The notes: generated by a model not told the origin, from the letters alone. A DNA stretch of 64,000 bases from CAIVAT01 sp964473485 (GCA_964473485.1 CAYYPH010000005.1:101784-165783); one strand, 5' to 3'. Positions 36,110 to 45,125 are shown, counted from the first letter of the stretch. Translations and numbers: made by a program.

Positions 36110-36742
36110 ATGGCAGTATTAGTTGGAAAAAAGGCTCCCCTCTTTGAAGCCGAAGCCGTTATCAACGGCGGTGAATTTGTTGATAAATTCTCCCTGTCCC
36201 AGTACCTGGGCAAAAAACATGTCATTTTCTTCTTCTATCCCCTGGACTTCACATTTGTCTGCCCCACTGAGTTGCTGGCATTCCAGGAAAAAATCGATGA
36301 GTTTGAAAAAAGAAATGTTGCCGTGGTCGGTTGTTCAATCGATTCCAAGTTCTCTCACTGGGCCTGGTTAAATACCGAGCTGAAGAACGGCGGTATCAAA
36401 GGAGTTAAATATCCGATCGTTTCCGATCTGTCAAAGACCATTTCGGCAAACTATGATGTCCTGGCCGGTGAATATATGTATTCCGATGAAGGGATCATGG
36501 AATTTGAAGGCGGACCGGTTGCTTACCGCGGCCTGTTCCTGATCGACAAGCAGGGGATTGTGCGTCACCAGGTAATCAATGACCTCCCGCTGGGACGGAG
36601 CATCGACGAAGCGTTGCGGATGGTGGACGCTCTCCAGTTTTTTGAAGAGAACGGCGAGGTATGTCCTGCCAACTGGCACAAAGGACAGGAAGGCATGAAG
36701 GCAACCGCTGAAGGTGTTGCAGATTATCTCAGCAAACACTGA
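36110..36742 (+). CDS. typical 2-Cys peroxiredoxin (AhpC/Prx1 group)
   Basis: Thiol peroxidase reducing H2O2 and organic peroxides. The 210-residue product has peroxidatic Cys51 in FYPLDFTFVCPTE and resolving Cys185 in GEVCPANWHKG, plus an extended C-terminus with Tyr, the Prx1-type arrangement. No ahpF is adjacent, so the reductant is probably thioredoxin (inference). It has its own promoter box and a strong terminator shared with the convergent mazG. Confidence 0.95.
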   Translation: MAVLVGKKAPLFEAEAVINGGEFVDKFSLSQYLGKKHVIFFFYPLDFTFVCPTELLAFQEKIDEFEKRNVAVVGCSIDSKFSHWAWLNTELKNGGIKGVKYPIVSDLSKTISANYDVLAGEYMYSDEGIMEFEGGPVAYRGLFLIDKQGIVRHQVINDLPLGRSIDEALRMVDALQFFEENGEVCPANWHKGQEGMKATAEGVADYLSKH

Positions 36743-36766
36743 GAACTCAGAGAACCCTTTAAAATA

Positions 36767-36797
36767 AAAAAGCCGGTCAGTGAATGGCCGGCTTTTT
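36767..36797. terminator. bidirectional terminator (peroxiredoxin/mazG)
   Basis: AAAAAGCCGG pairs with CCGGCTTTTT around a short loop, perfect stem with A/T tracts on both sides, between two convergent genes. Confidence 0.85.
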
Positions 36798-36815
36798 CAT
36801 TTTAAAGTTTATTGC

Positions 36816-37589
36816 TTATTCCTTGCTCTTTGCTTCATTCCAGTAGTGGTCCATCTCTGCAAGATCCATGCTGTGCAGTGGTTTTCCAATGAGCCTGGCC
36901 TGCTCCTCCATATAACTGAAGCGGCTCAGGAACTTACGGTTGGTGCTTTCAAGGGCATCCTCAGGATTCACCTCAAGAAAACGCGAATAATTGATCACCG
37001 CAAAAATGAGGTCTCCCATCTCCTGTTCCAGCGCTTTCCTGCCTGATCTGTTATCGACTACCTCCTTCAGTTCCCGAAGTTCTTCCTCAACCTTGGCCCA
37101 CACCTGTTCCCTGTTTTCCCAGTCAAACCCTACCCCGCTTGCCTTCTCCTGCATCCGGTAAGCCTTCACCATCGCCGGAAGACTGGAAGGCACACCCGAT
37201 AACACCGACCTGTTTCCTTTCTCCTGAAGTTTGATCTTCTCCCAGTTATCCTTCACCTCTTTGGCATCTTTCACCACAACATCACCGAAAATATGCGGAT
37301 GCCTATGGATGAGTTTGGCAACAATCGCTTCAAGTACATCCTTAATATCAAACGATCCCTGTTCCGAAGCAATCTTCGAGTAAAATACAAGATGAAGCAT
37401 CAAATCTCCCAACTCCTTTTTAATGCCCTCCATGTCTTTTTGAAGGATCGATTCCGACAACTCATGGGTCTCCTCAATGGTAAGGTACCTCAACGATTCA
37501 AGGGTTTGCTTCTTATCCCAAGGACATTTGGCTCTCAGTTCATCCATCACCTCAAGTAATTTCCTGAACGCTGCTACCTTTTCTTCCAT
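36816..37589 (-). CDS. mazG: MazG nucleoside triphosphate pyrophosphohydrolase
   Basis: House-cleaning enzyme that hydrolyses NTPs, including damaged ones, to NMP and pyrophosphate. The 257-residue product carries two MazG domains: the first with CPWDKKQTLESL and the metal motif EETHE (Glu39, Glu40, Glu43), the second with EELRELKEVVDN and EQEMGDLIFAVINYSRF. The ATG at 37589 is chosen over the longer frame to 37670 because the promoter box (37602-37609) lies 12 bases before it and the extension is Lys-rich non-family sequence. Confidence 0.94.
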   Translation of the reverse strand: MEEKVAAFRKLLEVMDELRAKCPWDKKQTLESLRYLTIEETHELSESILQKDMEGIKKELGDLMLHLVFYSKIASEQGSFDIKDVLEAIVAKLIHRHPHIFGDVVVKDAKEVKDNWEKIKLQEKGNRSVLSGVPSSLPAMVKAYRMQEKASGVGFDWENREQVWAKVEEELRELKEVVDNRSGRKALEQEMGDLIFAVINYSRFLEVNPEDALESTNRKFLSRFSYMEEQARLIGKPLHSMDLAEMDHYWNEAKSKE

Positions 37590-37601
37590 CAGTTTTTTTC
37601 G

Positions 37602-37609
37602 CAAAAGTA
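37602..37609 (-). promoter_or_regulatory. mazG -7 box (TACTTTTG), short leader
   Basis: Perfect TAnnTTTG on the minus strand, 12 bases before the ATG; predicted leader of under ten bases. Confidence 0.6.
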
Positions 37610-37696
37610 AGCATTTCCGTTTTGTCGCGTTATATAACCGTTCATAATCAACCAAAACAGAACAATCCACCAGTCACCCCATTCAACAAATCATCC

Positions 37697-37704
37697 TAAA
37701 TTTG
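37697..37704 (+). promoter_or_regulatory. PagL-like gene -7 box (TAAATTTG)
   Basis: Perfect TAnnTTTG, 17 bases before the TTG start at 37722. Confidence 0.55.
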
Positions 37705-37721
37705 CCATTCAAACCAGCAGT

Positions 37722-38900
37722 TTGATTTACAACCCGAAATACCGGACTCTCCCAGGGGCCTCTATCCTGATGGCCATCACTCTTGCTTTGTCCGTCAATA
37801 CATTGAATGCCCAGTTTGAGCACAAACTTTATTCGAGCAACCTCATTGTTGAAGGAAAGATCTACTATGGATTTCTATACGCGCAACATCTTGAACTCGA
37901 GGTATTCAATTCCCACTTTCCCTCATTCGAGCTGGTCATTCAGCAACTAACCTATGGAAAATATAAATGGGAACGGGATTATAACTACCCGTTAATCGGG
38001 GTGGCACTGCATTATTCCCCCCTTGGCAACAGTCCATACATGGGAAGCGGATATGCGGCAATGCCTTTCATTAATTTTCCACTATATAAGACCAACGCCA
38101 TCAACCTGGGCTTTCGCCTGGCACTCGGACTTGGGTATATAGAAAAACCTTTCGATCGCATCACCAACTATAAAAACCTTGCCATCGGCTCGAAATTGAA
38201 TGCGGCCGCAAATCTGATGATCGAGGCTCGGTACCGCATCAACTACTACCTTACGGTTACTGGAGGTTTTGGTCTGCAACATTTTTCCAACGGTTCCCTG
38301 AAACTTCCCAATTACGGCGTGAATGCAATCCAGATCAATGCAGGCATTGCATACCGCCCTTTCAAGTCGAACAAAGAGATTGACGACCGGTTCTACGCGC
38401 CAACTGAGCCCTTCGAAGCAATCGTCAGAAAATCGATTGAATTCAATTTCGGAGGGTTGATGGGTTACAAGAACATGAAGGCTGTACTCGGTGAAAATTA
38501 TCTTGTTTACCACCTGTTCGAAAACACATTTGTCAGGATCGGGAAACTAAGTAAAGCAGGGTTGGGTCTGGATGTTTCGTATGACCCCTCGCACCTTAAA
38601 ATTCTTGAAATCAACGGTAACCCGGTGGAAAATAAAATTGACATCATCAGGCCAGGCATCAATGCAGCCTATCAGTTGGTGATGTCGCGCATCGGCTTTA
38701 TTGTCAATCTCGGTATATATCTTTCTGGGAAAGAGCGTTCGAATGGCCCCCTGTATGAAAAACTGGCCCTGCAATACAACTTTTCGAAAGATTTATTCGC
38801 CACTGTTATGCTTAAAGTGCATTGGGGAAGGGCCGATTATATCGGATGGGGGTTGGGCTACAAATTTGATGTAAAGTATGGAAAAAAAACAGTCAGGTAA
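37722..38900 (+). CDS. PagL-like lipid A deacylase / acyloxyacyl hydrolase-family barrel
   Basis: An outer-membrane beta-barrel with the PagL catalytic signature: His187 and Ser189 in GLQHFSNGS, matching the PagL His-x-Ser-Asn motif, preceded by the strand-rich IEARYRINYYLTVTGGF. Predicted to remove the 3-O acyl chain of lipid A. At 392 residues it is about twice the length of Pseudomonas PagL (about 170); the added C-terminal half (about 230-392) is also strand-rich and may form extra barrel strands. The start is a TTG, which retains basic residues before the hydrophobic signal core; ATG 37770 is the alternative. Its end overlaps the next gene by 23 bases. Confidence 0.75.
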   Translation: MIYNPKYRTLPGASILMAITLALSVNTLNAQFEHKLYSSNLIVEGKIYYGFLYAQHLELEVFNSHFPSFELVIQQLTYGKYKWERDYNYPLIGVALHYSPLGNSPYMGSGYAAMPFINFPLYKTNAINLGFRLALGLGYIEKPFDRITNYKNLAIGSKLNAAANLMIEARYRINYYLTVTGGFGLQHFSNGSLKLPNYGVNAIQINAGIAYRPFKSNKEIDDRFYAPTEPFEAIVRKSIEFNFGGLMGYKNMKAVLGENYLVYHLFENTFVRIGKLSKAGLGLDVSYDPSHLKILEINGNPVENKIDIIRPGINAAYQLVMSRIGFIVNLGIYLSGKERSNGPLYEKLALQYNFSKDLFATVMLKVHWGRADYIGWGLGYKFDVKYGKKTVR

Positions 38901-39636
38901 GTCTTATTTCATCGTTATCACAATTGTTTGCTGTCTGTTGATGCTCCTGCCATCCTGCAGTAAAGACAGCTCGGTTTGCTTTTCAACCACCGGCAGTGTG
39001 ATCAGGCAGGAACGCCCGGTAAATTTTTATAACGAGATCGATGTGCAGGGTAACATTAATGTGATCATTATCAACGACACAGCGAAAAAGATAACGGTTG
39101 AATGCGGGAAGAACCTGATGGGGGGAATCACGACTGAGGTTAATGGCAACACCCTGTTTTTAAACAACTTAAACACCTGCAACTGGATCCGCAATTATTC
39201 CATTCCGGTAAATATTTATGTACCGGGCAATCAAATCTGGCGAATCAATTATAACGGTTCAGGCAATATCACCAACGAGGGGGTTCTGAAACTTGATTCA
39301 ATCAAGGTGGAAGTTTGGGGCGGTTGCGGTGAGATTGATCTTAATGTTGACGTCTGGCAGGGGAGCTACAGCATAAACCTTGGGACAGCAGACATCAGAC
39401 TTTCCGGACTGAGCGCAATAACTTCAGTTTACTCGGGGGCCTATGGATTGTTCGATGCCAGAGATTTACAAACCGGCTATACTTTCATCACTTCCAAATC
39501 TTCCAACGATTGTTTTGTAAAAGCCAACACCCTGCTGGATGTTACGATACAATCGATCGGAAATATCTACTATACAGGAAATCCAAAACAGATCAACCAG
39601 GCCGGCCCAGGAACCGGAATGCTGATTCCGCTGTGA
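38878..39636 (+). CDS. DUF2807/GIN-domain lipoprotein
   Basis: A 252-residue lipoprotein: signal with lipobox LPSC near residue 27, then a right-handed beta-helix-like domain of the head GIN/DUF2807 type. Its start FYNEIDVQGNINVIIINDTAKKITVECGKNLM matches the family's first repeat, and the following short repeats end in Gly-Ser and Gly-Asn turns. Function is unknown in the family; adhesin-like or structural roles have been proposed. It overlaps the PagL-like gene by 23 bases, so the two are coupled. Its stop codon directly abuts that of proS on the other strand. Confidence 0.88.
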   Translation: MEKKQSGKSYFIVITIVCCLLMLLPSCSKDSSVCFSTTGSVIRQERPVNFYNEIDVQGNINVIIINDTAKKITVECGKNLMGGITTEVNGNTLFLNNLNTCNWIRNYSIPVNIYVPGNQIWRINYNGSGNITNEGVLKLDSIKVEVWGGCGEIDLNVDVWQGSYSINLGTADIRLSGLSAITSVYSGAYGLFDARDLQTGYTFITSKSSNDCFVKANTLLDVTIQSIGNIYYTGNPKQINQAGPGTGMLIPL

Positions 39637-41112
39637 TCAATAGGCCCTGGCAAAGATGACCCGTTGCGCTGAAGGCCGGCCACTGTAAACACACCGCCCC
39701 TCCTCGGCTTGATTGTTAAGCGGAATGACCCTGATGGTGGCTTTTGTCTCTTCCTTAATTTTTTCCTCAGTTTCGGCTGTGCCGTCCCAGTGTGCTGAGA
39801 TAAACCCGCCTGAGGTATCAAGGACCCGGCAAAACTCTTCCCAGGTATCGACCCGGAAAGTATTGTTTTCGCGAAACGCAAGCGCCCGGTCGTAAAGGTT
39901 TTTCTGAATCAAATCCAGCAAGTTGACAACCTTGTTTTCGATGTCCGGGATCTGAAGGACCTCCTTCTCCATGGTATCACGACGAGCAACCTCAACGGTT
40001 CCCTGCTCAAGGTCGCGGGGGCCGATAATGATCCTGACAGGCACTCCCTTGAATTCGTACTCATTGAATTTCCATCCGGGTTTATGGGTATCGCGATCAT
40101 CATATTTTACGGAGACACCCTTTTCTTCCAATGCCTTCTTGAGAGGCAATGCCGTTTGGGTAATGGATGCGAGTTGTTCGCTGTTTTTGAAAACAGGTAC
40201 AATGACAACCTGTATCGGGGCAAGCTTAGGAGGTAAAACAAGCCCGTAATCATCGGAATGACTCATGATCAAGGCACCCATCAGCCTGGTGGAGACACCC
40301 CAGGAAGTTGCCCACACATAATCCAACTGGTTTTCGCGGTTCAGAAATTTCACATCAAAAGCTTTGGCAAAATTCTGCCCCAGAAAATGCGAGGTTCCGG
40401 CCTGTAATGCTTTACCATCCTGCATCAATGCTTCAATTGCATAGGTTTCAAGGGCGCCGGCAAACCGCTCCGATGGCGATTTGGTACCTTTGATCACAGG
40501 AATTGCCATCCAGTTTTCAGCAAAATCGGCGTATACATTCAGCATGGTTTCTGCCTCTTTCACAGCTTCTTCACGGGTCGCATGCGCTGTGTGTCCCTCC
40601 TGCCAGAGAAACTCAGCAGTACGGAGAAATAACCGCGTACGCATTTCCCAACGTACAACATTGGCCCACTGATTGATTAAAATGGGAAGGTCACGGTACG
40701 ACTGAATCCAGTTTTTATAGGTATCCCAGATGATGGTTTCCGATGTCGGCCGAACAATCAGTTCCTCCTCCAGTTTTGCATCCTCATCCACGATGACCCC
40801 CTTTTGATCCTTACTGGTCTTCAGTCGGTAATGGGTCACCACGGCACACTCCTTGGCGAATCCCTCCACATGACTGGCTTCCCTGCTGAAAAAGGATTTG
40901 GGAATAAATATCGGAAAATAGGCATTTGAATGACCGGTATCCTTGAACTTCTTATCCAGGGCTGCCTGGATCTTTTCCCAGATCGCATAACCGTATGGTT
41001 TAATAACCATACACCCTCTGACGGCCGAGTTTTCGGCGAGATCAGCCTTGATAACCAAATCGTTATACCACTGCGCATAATTCTCAGCACGGGAAGGAAA
41101 ATCTTTTGCCAT
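39637..41112 (-). CDS. proS: prolyl-tRNA synthetase, archaeal/eukaryotic-like type
   Basis: Class II synthetase charging tRNA-Pro. The 491-residue product lacks the bacterial editing (INS) insertion between motifs 2 and 3 and has the C-terminal domain ending in Tyr (IFARAY), which marks the archaeal/eukaryotic-like ProRS form found in many Bacteroidota. Motif 1 region VRGCMVIKPYGYAIWEKIQ, motif 2 NVVRWEMRTRLFLRTAEFLWQEGHTAH and motif 3 SWGVSTRLMGALIMSHSDD are clear. The frame is open to 41313, but the extension is unlike the family; MAKDFPSRAENYA at 41112 is correct. Tail-to-tail with the DUF2807 gene with no gap. Confidence 0.95.
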   Translation of the reverse strand: MAKDFPSRAENYAQWYNDLVIKADLAENSAVRGCMVIKPYGYAIWEKIQAALDKKFKDTGHSNAYFPIFIPKSFFSREASHVEGFAKECAVVTHYRLKTSKDQKGVIVDEDAKLEEELIVRPTSETIIWDTYKNWIQSYRDLPILINQWANVVRWEMRTRLFLRTAEFLWQEGHTAHATREEAVKEAETMLNVYADFAENWMAIPVIKGTKSPSERFAGALETYAIEALMQDGKALQAGTSHFLGQNFAKAFDVKFLNRENQLDYVWATSWGVSTRLMGALIMSHSDDYGLVLPPKLAPIQVVIVPVFKNSEQLASITQTALPLKKALEEKGVSVKYDDRDTHKPGWKFNEYEFKGVPVRIIIGPRDLEQGTVEVARRDTMEKEVLQIPDIENKVVNLLDLIQKNLYDRALAFRENNTFRVDTWEEFCRVLDTSGGFISAHWDGTAETEEKIKEETKATIRVIPLNNQAEEGRCVYSGRPSAQRVIFARAY

Positions 41113-41163
41113 TTTATTAGTTTGGTATGAAAATTGCTGTTTTTTACTATTTGCTTTATACTG

Positions 41164-41171
41164 CAAAATTA
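41164..41171 (-). promoter_or_regulatory. proS -7 box (TAATTTTG)
   Basis: Perfect TAnnTTTG on the minus strand, 51 bases before the proS ATG; a TTG lies near the -33 position. Confidence 0.5.
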
Positions 41172-41227
41172 TAAAATTAATGCGTACTGCAACCACAACC
41201 ATAACCGTCATTTTAGAGACAAGAGCC

Positions 41228-42649
41228 ATGAAAAAAGCAATCCTGATTTTCACGATCATCGCCTGGGCATTCACTGCCTGTACCAGCCAGAAAAAGGCAA
41301 CCAGTGTGGTCAATGATGATGTCTACAATCCCGGGATCAACGTTACAACCGAAAACCGGCCGGTAAACACCGTCAGTTCATCCGGTAATGCCCAGGTGAT
41401 TACCTCACCCGATCTGTCGAAGTCTTCCAGATCCGGCTCTTCTACCCTGGAGGATGATTACAATGATTATACCAGCAGAATCAACCGGTTTAACAGTAAA
41501 GACACCACCAAAGGATATTTCGATGAATCATATGCCAGTGGCGGTGCAAGTGGCAGCGGCAATCCCGATGTCAATGTTTATGTTGGAGCCGGAATGGGAT
41601 ACGGTGGGTACTACGGTTCAGGCTTTTCCGCTGGATTTGGCTGGGGAGATCCCTATTGGGGTGTTGGCTTTGGTGTCGGTTGGGGATATCCGTACTATGG
41701 ATGGGGATATCCGTATTATGGATGGGGCTATCCATATTACGGATGGGGTTACCCCTACTACGGCTGGTATGACCCATGGTATTACCCCTATGGCTGTTGC
41801 GGATGTTGTTATGGTTATTACGGATACCCCCCATATTATGCCACCTCCGTTTATTACGGCAGCCGCAAATCACTTTACAGCACAGACAATAGCCGGAACA
41901 CTCCGAATGCTAGAACCGATTCGCGTGAAACGGCATCGGGCGAACAAAGAAACAGCAGGACCGGCACCAATGCATCCTATTCCAGGAACAGTTCACAACC
42001 AGATCCTTCAAATACCAGTGCAGGCCGGACCTCTCAGGTTGACCGGGAAAAATACCGGTATAACCGTCCGGATGTAAACAAGCAAAGCACCTATAACCGC
42101 AGCATCGTCCAAAATCAAAGTCAGGGGCAAAACAGGCAGCCTTCGCCCAGGTACACCAAACCTGAATTGAGAAATAATACGGCACAGCAAACAGGCCGCA
42201 GCCAGCCGGGCGTTACATCGCAGCGTTCAGGGGGTGCAACACAAAGCTATTCTTCTCCGGCCTACCGGCAACCGAAAACAAGCCAGGAATATATTGCTCC
42301 CAGGACACAAAATCCGGCTAACACCAACATTTCAAGTCCCGGGACCAGCAACCGCAGCAATCTCAATACAGGTGGTTCAAGGGTACGCACAAATGTCAAC
42401 CCATCCGGATCACAAAGATCCTTTTCCGCACCATCAAGGAGCGAACCCTCCAGGTACTCAGCACCCTCGCAATCAAACCCGGGCTACTCAGCGCCTTCCC
42501 GCTCCGGTAATCAGAATTCATACAGTGCCCCGTCACGGTCATCGGGAGGCAGTTACTCTGCCCCGTCGCGATCAGGCGGAAGCAGTGGCGGTTCTTCTGG
42601 CGGAAGCAGCGGTGGCTCATCAGGCGGAGGAGGTGGCCGCCGCAGATAA
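41228..42649 (+). CDS. low-complexity lipoprotein with GWGYPYY repeats and Ser/Gly tail
   Basis: A 473-residue lipoprotein (MKKAILIFTIIAWAFTACT, lipobox FTAC) of unknown function. After a Ser/Thr-rich linker (about 20-110) comes a Gly/Tyr-rich core with four exact GWGYPYY repeats (21 bp each, 41678-41761) and a Cys-rich patch (YGCCGCCYGYYGYPPYY). A long disordered Asn/Gln/Ser/Arg tail follows, ending in SAPSRS repeats, Gly-Gly-Ser runs and a basic GRRR end. The ATG at 41228 is chosen for its signal peptide. The out-of-frame ORFs in the same span are composition artefacts. It is followed 22 bases later by an outer-membrane barrel gene, so a surface or cell-wall-associated role is likely (inference). 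Confidence 0.85.
   Translation: MKKAILIFTIIAWAFTACTSQKKATSVVNDDVYNPGINVTTENRPVNTVSSSGNAQVITSPDLSKSSRSGSSTLEDDYNDYTSRINRFNSKDTTKGYFDESYASGGASGSGNPDVNVYVGAGMGYGGYYGSGFSAGFGWGDPYWGVGFGVGWGYPYYGWGYPYYGWGYPYYGWGYPYYGWYDPWYYPYGCCGCCYGYYGYPPYYATSVYYGSRKSLYSTDNSRNTPNARTDSRETASGEQRNSRTGTNASYSRNSSQPDPSNTSAGRTSQVDREKYRYNRPDVNKQSTYNRSIVQNQSQGQNRQPSPRYTKPELRNNTAQQTGRSQPGVTSQRSGGATQSYSSPAYRQPKTSQEYIAPRTQNPANTNISSPGTSNRSNLNTGGSRVRTNVNPSGSQRSFSAPSRSEPSRYSAPSQSNPGYSAPSRSGNQNSYSAPSRSSGGSYSAPSRSGGSSGGSSGGSSGGSSGGGGGRRR
41678..41761 (+). repeat. four in-frame 21-bp tandem repeats (GWGYPYY)
   Basis: Four consecutive 21-base units encoding GWGYPYY. Third-codon positions vary between units, so the protein repeat is kept by selection and not by recent DNA slippage (inference). 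Confidence 0.9.
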
Positions 42650-42671
42650 TTTAACCTAAACTTCCCATGCT

Positions 42672-44135
42672 ATGAAAAAACATATCATCTGGCTGACTCT
42701 GATCTTGATGTCGGTCATACAGTCTTATGCACAGACAGCTACAGACGCCCTCCGGTATTCAAGGGTTTTATACGGGGGAACTGCCCGGTTCACAGGCATG
42801 AGTGGTGCCTTCGGAGCCGTCGGCGCCGATTTCTCAACAGTGGCAACAAATCCGGCCGGAATCGGATTGTATTCAAAATCGGAAATGACTTTCACCATTG
42901 CACCCAATGTGGGAGCATCCTCGTCCTCCTACAATGGATCAGGGTTCACTGACAGCCGGGTGAATTTCGGCATTGGCAATTTCGGTTTTGTTTTCAATAT
43001 CAATCCCAACCCGCAGAACAACCGTACCATCCTTAAGTCTTTCAGTGTCGGATTCGGATTCAACCGACAGAATGATTTCAATAACAGCACTTACATCCAG
43101 GGAGTCAACATGAAAAATTCGCTGATGACGAGCTATACCGGCATCCTTAACGAGCAGCGGATCGATCCCAGGTATGTGATGGATGCCTATCCTTTCGACA
43201 TTGGCCTGGCCTATGCCACCAACCTTGTTTTTCATGACTCTGCCACAAACAGGTATTATTGTGATGCCGAATATGGCGGAGTGTTGCAATCAAAACAGAT
43301 CAATACCTATGGTTCATTGACCGAACTGGATTTTGCTTTTGCAGCCAACCTTGGCAATAAGGTTTTTATTGGTCTGACCCTTGGCATTCCGTTCATCAGT
43401 TATTATGAAAACAGTTTGTACCAGGAGTCCAGGATTCAAGACACTATTCCCAACTTCCTGTTGCTGAAATATTGGTATAACCTTCAAACACGGGGAACCG
43501 GTTACAATGTAAAGTTCGGGATCATTTACAAACCAACAGATTGGGTAAGGGTTGGCGCGGCTGTGCACACCCCGACCTGGTATCCCGGCATGCAGGATGA
43601 ATGGTTCAGCTCCATGGAATCATCCTTCACAAACACATCCTGGAATGGTGTTCAATACTCACCCGTTGGTTACTATGACTACAAACTCACTACGCCATTC
43701 AGGGCATTGGGAAGCCTGGCGTTTATCATCGGTCGTCACGGTGTGATCAGTACCGATTATGAATATATCAACTATTCACAGTCACGATTCAACAGTTCGG
43801 GCGACAGCTACACGGACATCAACAATGAGATAAAATCCACCTACCAGTCATGGGGAAATCTCAGAATAGGCACTGAATGGGCTTTGTCCTCCTTCAGACT
43901 TCGGGGCGGATTCGGGTATTTCAGTAATCCTTACAAGGACAACACCAATGACGGATCGAGGTGGCAGGTATCGGGAGGGTTCGGGTACCGGTCGAAATAT
44001 TTCTTTACCGATGTATCATATGTTTACTCAAGAACAAAACAGAACTATTATCTTTATGACCCGTCCATGGTCAACCCATCGCTGAATGAGTATTCCACGC
44101 ACACCGTATTCACAACGGTCGGTTTCCGGTTCTGA
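42672..44135 (+). CDS. OmpP1/FadL-like outer-membrane beta-barrel protein
   Basis: A 487-residue outer-membrane protein with a signal peptide (MKKHIIWLTLILMSVIQSYAQ) and an N-terminal region ALRYSRVLYGGTARFTGMSGAFGAVGADFSTVATNPAGIGLY. That is the classic OMPP1/FadL/TodX plug motif, including NPAG. The remainder is strand-rich and ends in Phe (VFTTVGFRF), as outer-membrane barrels do. FadL-family proteins take up hydrophobic compounds; transport substrate here is unknown. A strong terminator at 44159-44200 closes this unit. Confidence 0.9.
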   Translation: MKKHIIWLTLILMSVIQSYAQTATDALRYSRVLYGGTARFTGMSGAFGAVGADFSTVATNPAGIGLYSKSEMTFTIAPNVGASSSSYNGSGFTDSRVNFGIGNFGFVFNINPNPQNNRTILKSFSVGFGFNRQNDFNNSTYIQGVNMKNSLMTSYTGILNEQRIDPRYVMDAYPFDIGLAYATNLVFHDSATNRYYCDAEYGGVLQSKQINTYGSLTELDFAFAANLGNKVFIGLTLGIPFISYYENSLYQESRIQDTIPNFLLLKYWYNLQTRGTGYNVKFGIIYKPTDWVRVGAAVHTPTWYPGMQDEWFSSMESSFTNTSWNGVQYSPVGYYDYKLTTPFRALGSLAFIIGRHGVISTDYEYINYSQSRFNSSGDSYTDINNEIKSTYQSWGNLRIGTEWALSSFRLRGGFGYFSNPYKDNTNDGSRWQVSGGFGYRSKYFFTDVSYVYSRTKQNYYLYDPSMVNPSLNEYSTHTVFTTVGFRF

Positions 44136-44158
44136 TGCTCAGGAGGAATGTATCATGA

Positions 44159-44200
44159 TAAGAGAGGGCGACCATTAACGGGCCGCCCTCTCTTATTTTT
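44159..44200. terminator. bidirectional terminator (OmpP1-like/zinc-ribbon genes)
   Basis: Perfect 12-bp stem TAAGAGAGGGCG / CGCCCTCTCTTA around a 13-base loop, with T-tract; shared by convergent genes. Confidence 0.85.
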
Positions 44201-45119
44201 AGGCTGGTAAGGCATTGACAATGCCGTCGTCGACAAGAATCCGTCCGCAGTACTCGCAGACAATGATCTTTTTGTGCATGCGGATATCCAACTGGTGCTG
44301 GGGTGGAATTTTGTTGAAACAGCCGCCGCAGGCATCACGTTCGATCTGGACAACTGCGAGTCCGTTACGGGCATTTTTACGGATTCGGGTATAGGCTGTG
44401 AGAAGCCGCTCCTCGATGTACTGGCGGTTCTCTTCTGAACTTGTGATCAGATCTTTCTCTTCCTTCTCAGTTTCCGCGATAATATCGTCCAACTCACTGC
44501 GCTTGATGTCGAGGTCATTTTTCCGGTCCTGCAATTGCTTCTGGTACTTGCTGATCTCGTCCTTCTTCTCATCGAGGGTAAGCTGGTACTCGCGGATCCT
44601 TTTCTCGGAAAGCTGAATTTCAAGATTCTGGTATTCAATTTCTTTTGTCAATGAATCATACTCACGGTTATTCCTGACATTCATCTGCTGATCCTCGTAT
44701 TTTTTTATCAGGGCCTGTGAATCTTTAATCGCGATCTTTTTATCGTTGATCGATTTATCAAGAGCGACCGTTTCCTGAATATAATTATCGATACGGGTTT
44801 CAAGGCCGGCAATCTCGTCCTCAAGGTCCTGGACCTCGAGTGGCAGTTCACCGCGGATGATCCTGATCTTGTCGATCTGTGAATCTATTTGCTGCAAACT
44901 GTACAGGGCAATAAGCTTCTTCTCAATAGTTACTTCAATCTTATCATCGGTAACCTCATGCCTTGTAACATGAATTGGCTGGGGTTCGCTTTTAAGTTCC
45001 TCGGGTTTAACAACCGGAGCAACTTCTTTTTCAACTGCTTCCGCTTCTTTTACGACGGGCTTCTTCACAAGCTTTGAGGGTTTGGAAGTGGCTATTGGGT
45101 TGCCGGAAGATTTTGCCAT
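44199..45119 (-). CDS. coiled-coil C4 zinc-ribbon protein (CdsZ/DUF164-like)
   Basis: A 306-residue protein with a long antiparallel coiled coil (about residues 65-240, many Glu/Lys/Asp/Leu heptads) followed by a C4 zinc ribbon: ACGGCFNKIPPQHQLD and IIVCEYCGRIL. This is the zf-RING_7/PF02591 architecture. Residues 1-60 form a Lys/Glu/Pro/Val-rich extension. It is transcribed downstream of nif3 with a 6-base gap, an association seen in many Bacteroidota; the precise role is not known, and nucleic-acid or complex-assembly roles have been suggested for relatives. Confidence 0.85.
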   Translation of the reverse strand: MAKSSGNPIATSKPSKLVKKPVVKEAEAVEKEVAPVVKPEELKSEPQPIHVTRHEVTDDKIEVTIEKKLIALYSLQQIDSQIDKIRIIRGELPLEVQDLEDEIAGLETRIDNYIQETVALDKSINDKKIAIKDSQALIKKYEDQQMNVRNNREYDSLTKEIEYQNLEIQLSEKRIREYQLTLDEKKDEISKYQKQLQDRKNDLDIKRSELDDIIAETEKEEKDLITSSEENRQYIEERLLTAYTRIRKNARNGLAVVQIERDACGGCFNKIPPQHQLDIRMHKKIIVCEYCGRILVDDGIVNALPA

Positions 45120-45125
45120 ACTGGT

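Noticed and set aside
41112..41313. Longer proS reading frame from 41313
   Set aside because: The extra 67 residues do not resemble any ProRS N-terminus and overlap the start of the divergent lipoprotein gene.
41454..42077. 207-codon out-of-frame ORF within the low-complexity lipoprotein gene
   Set aside because: Its Met/Ile/Gly-rich product is a by-product of biased codon composition in the repeat region; no start context or homology.
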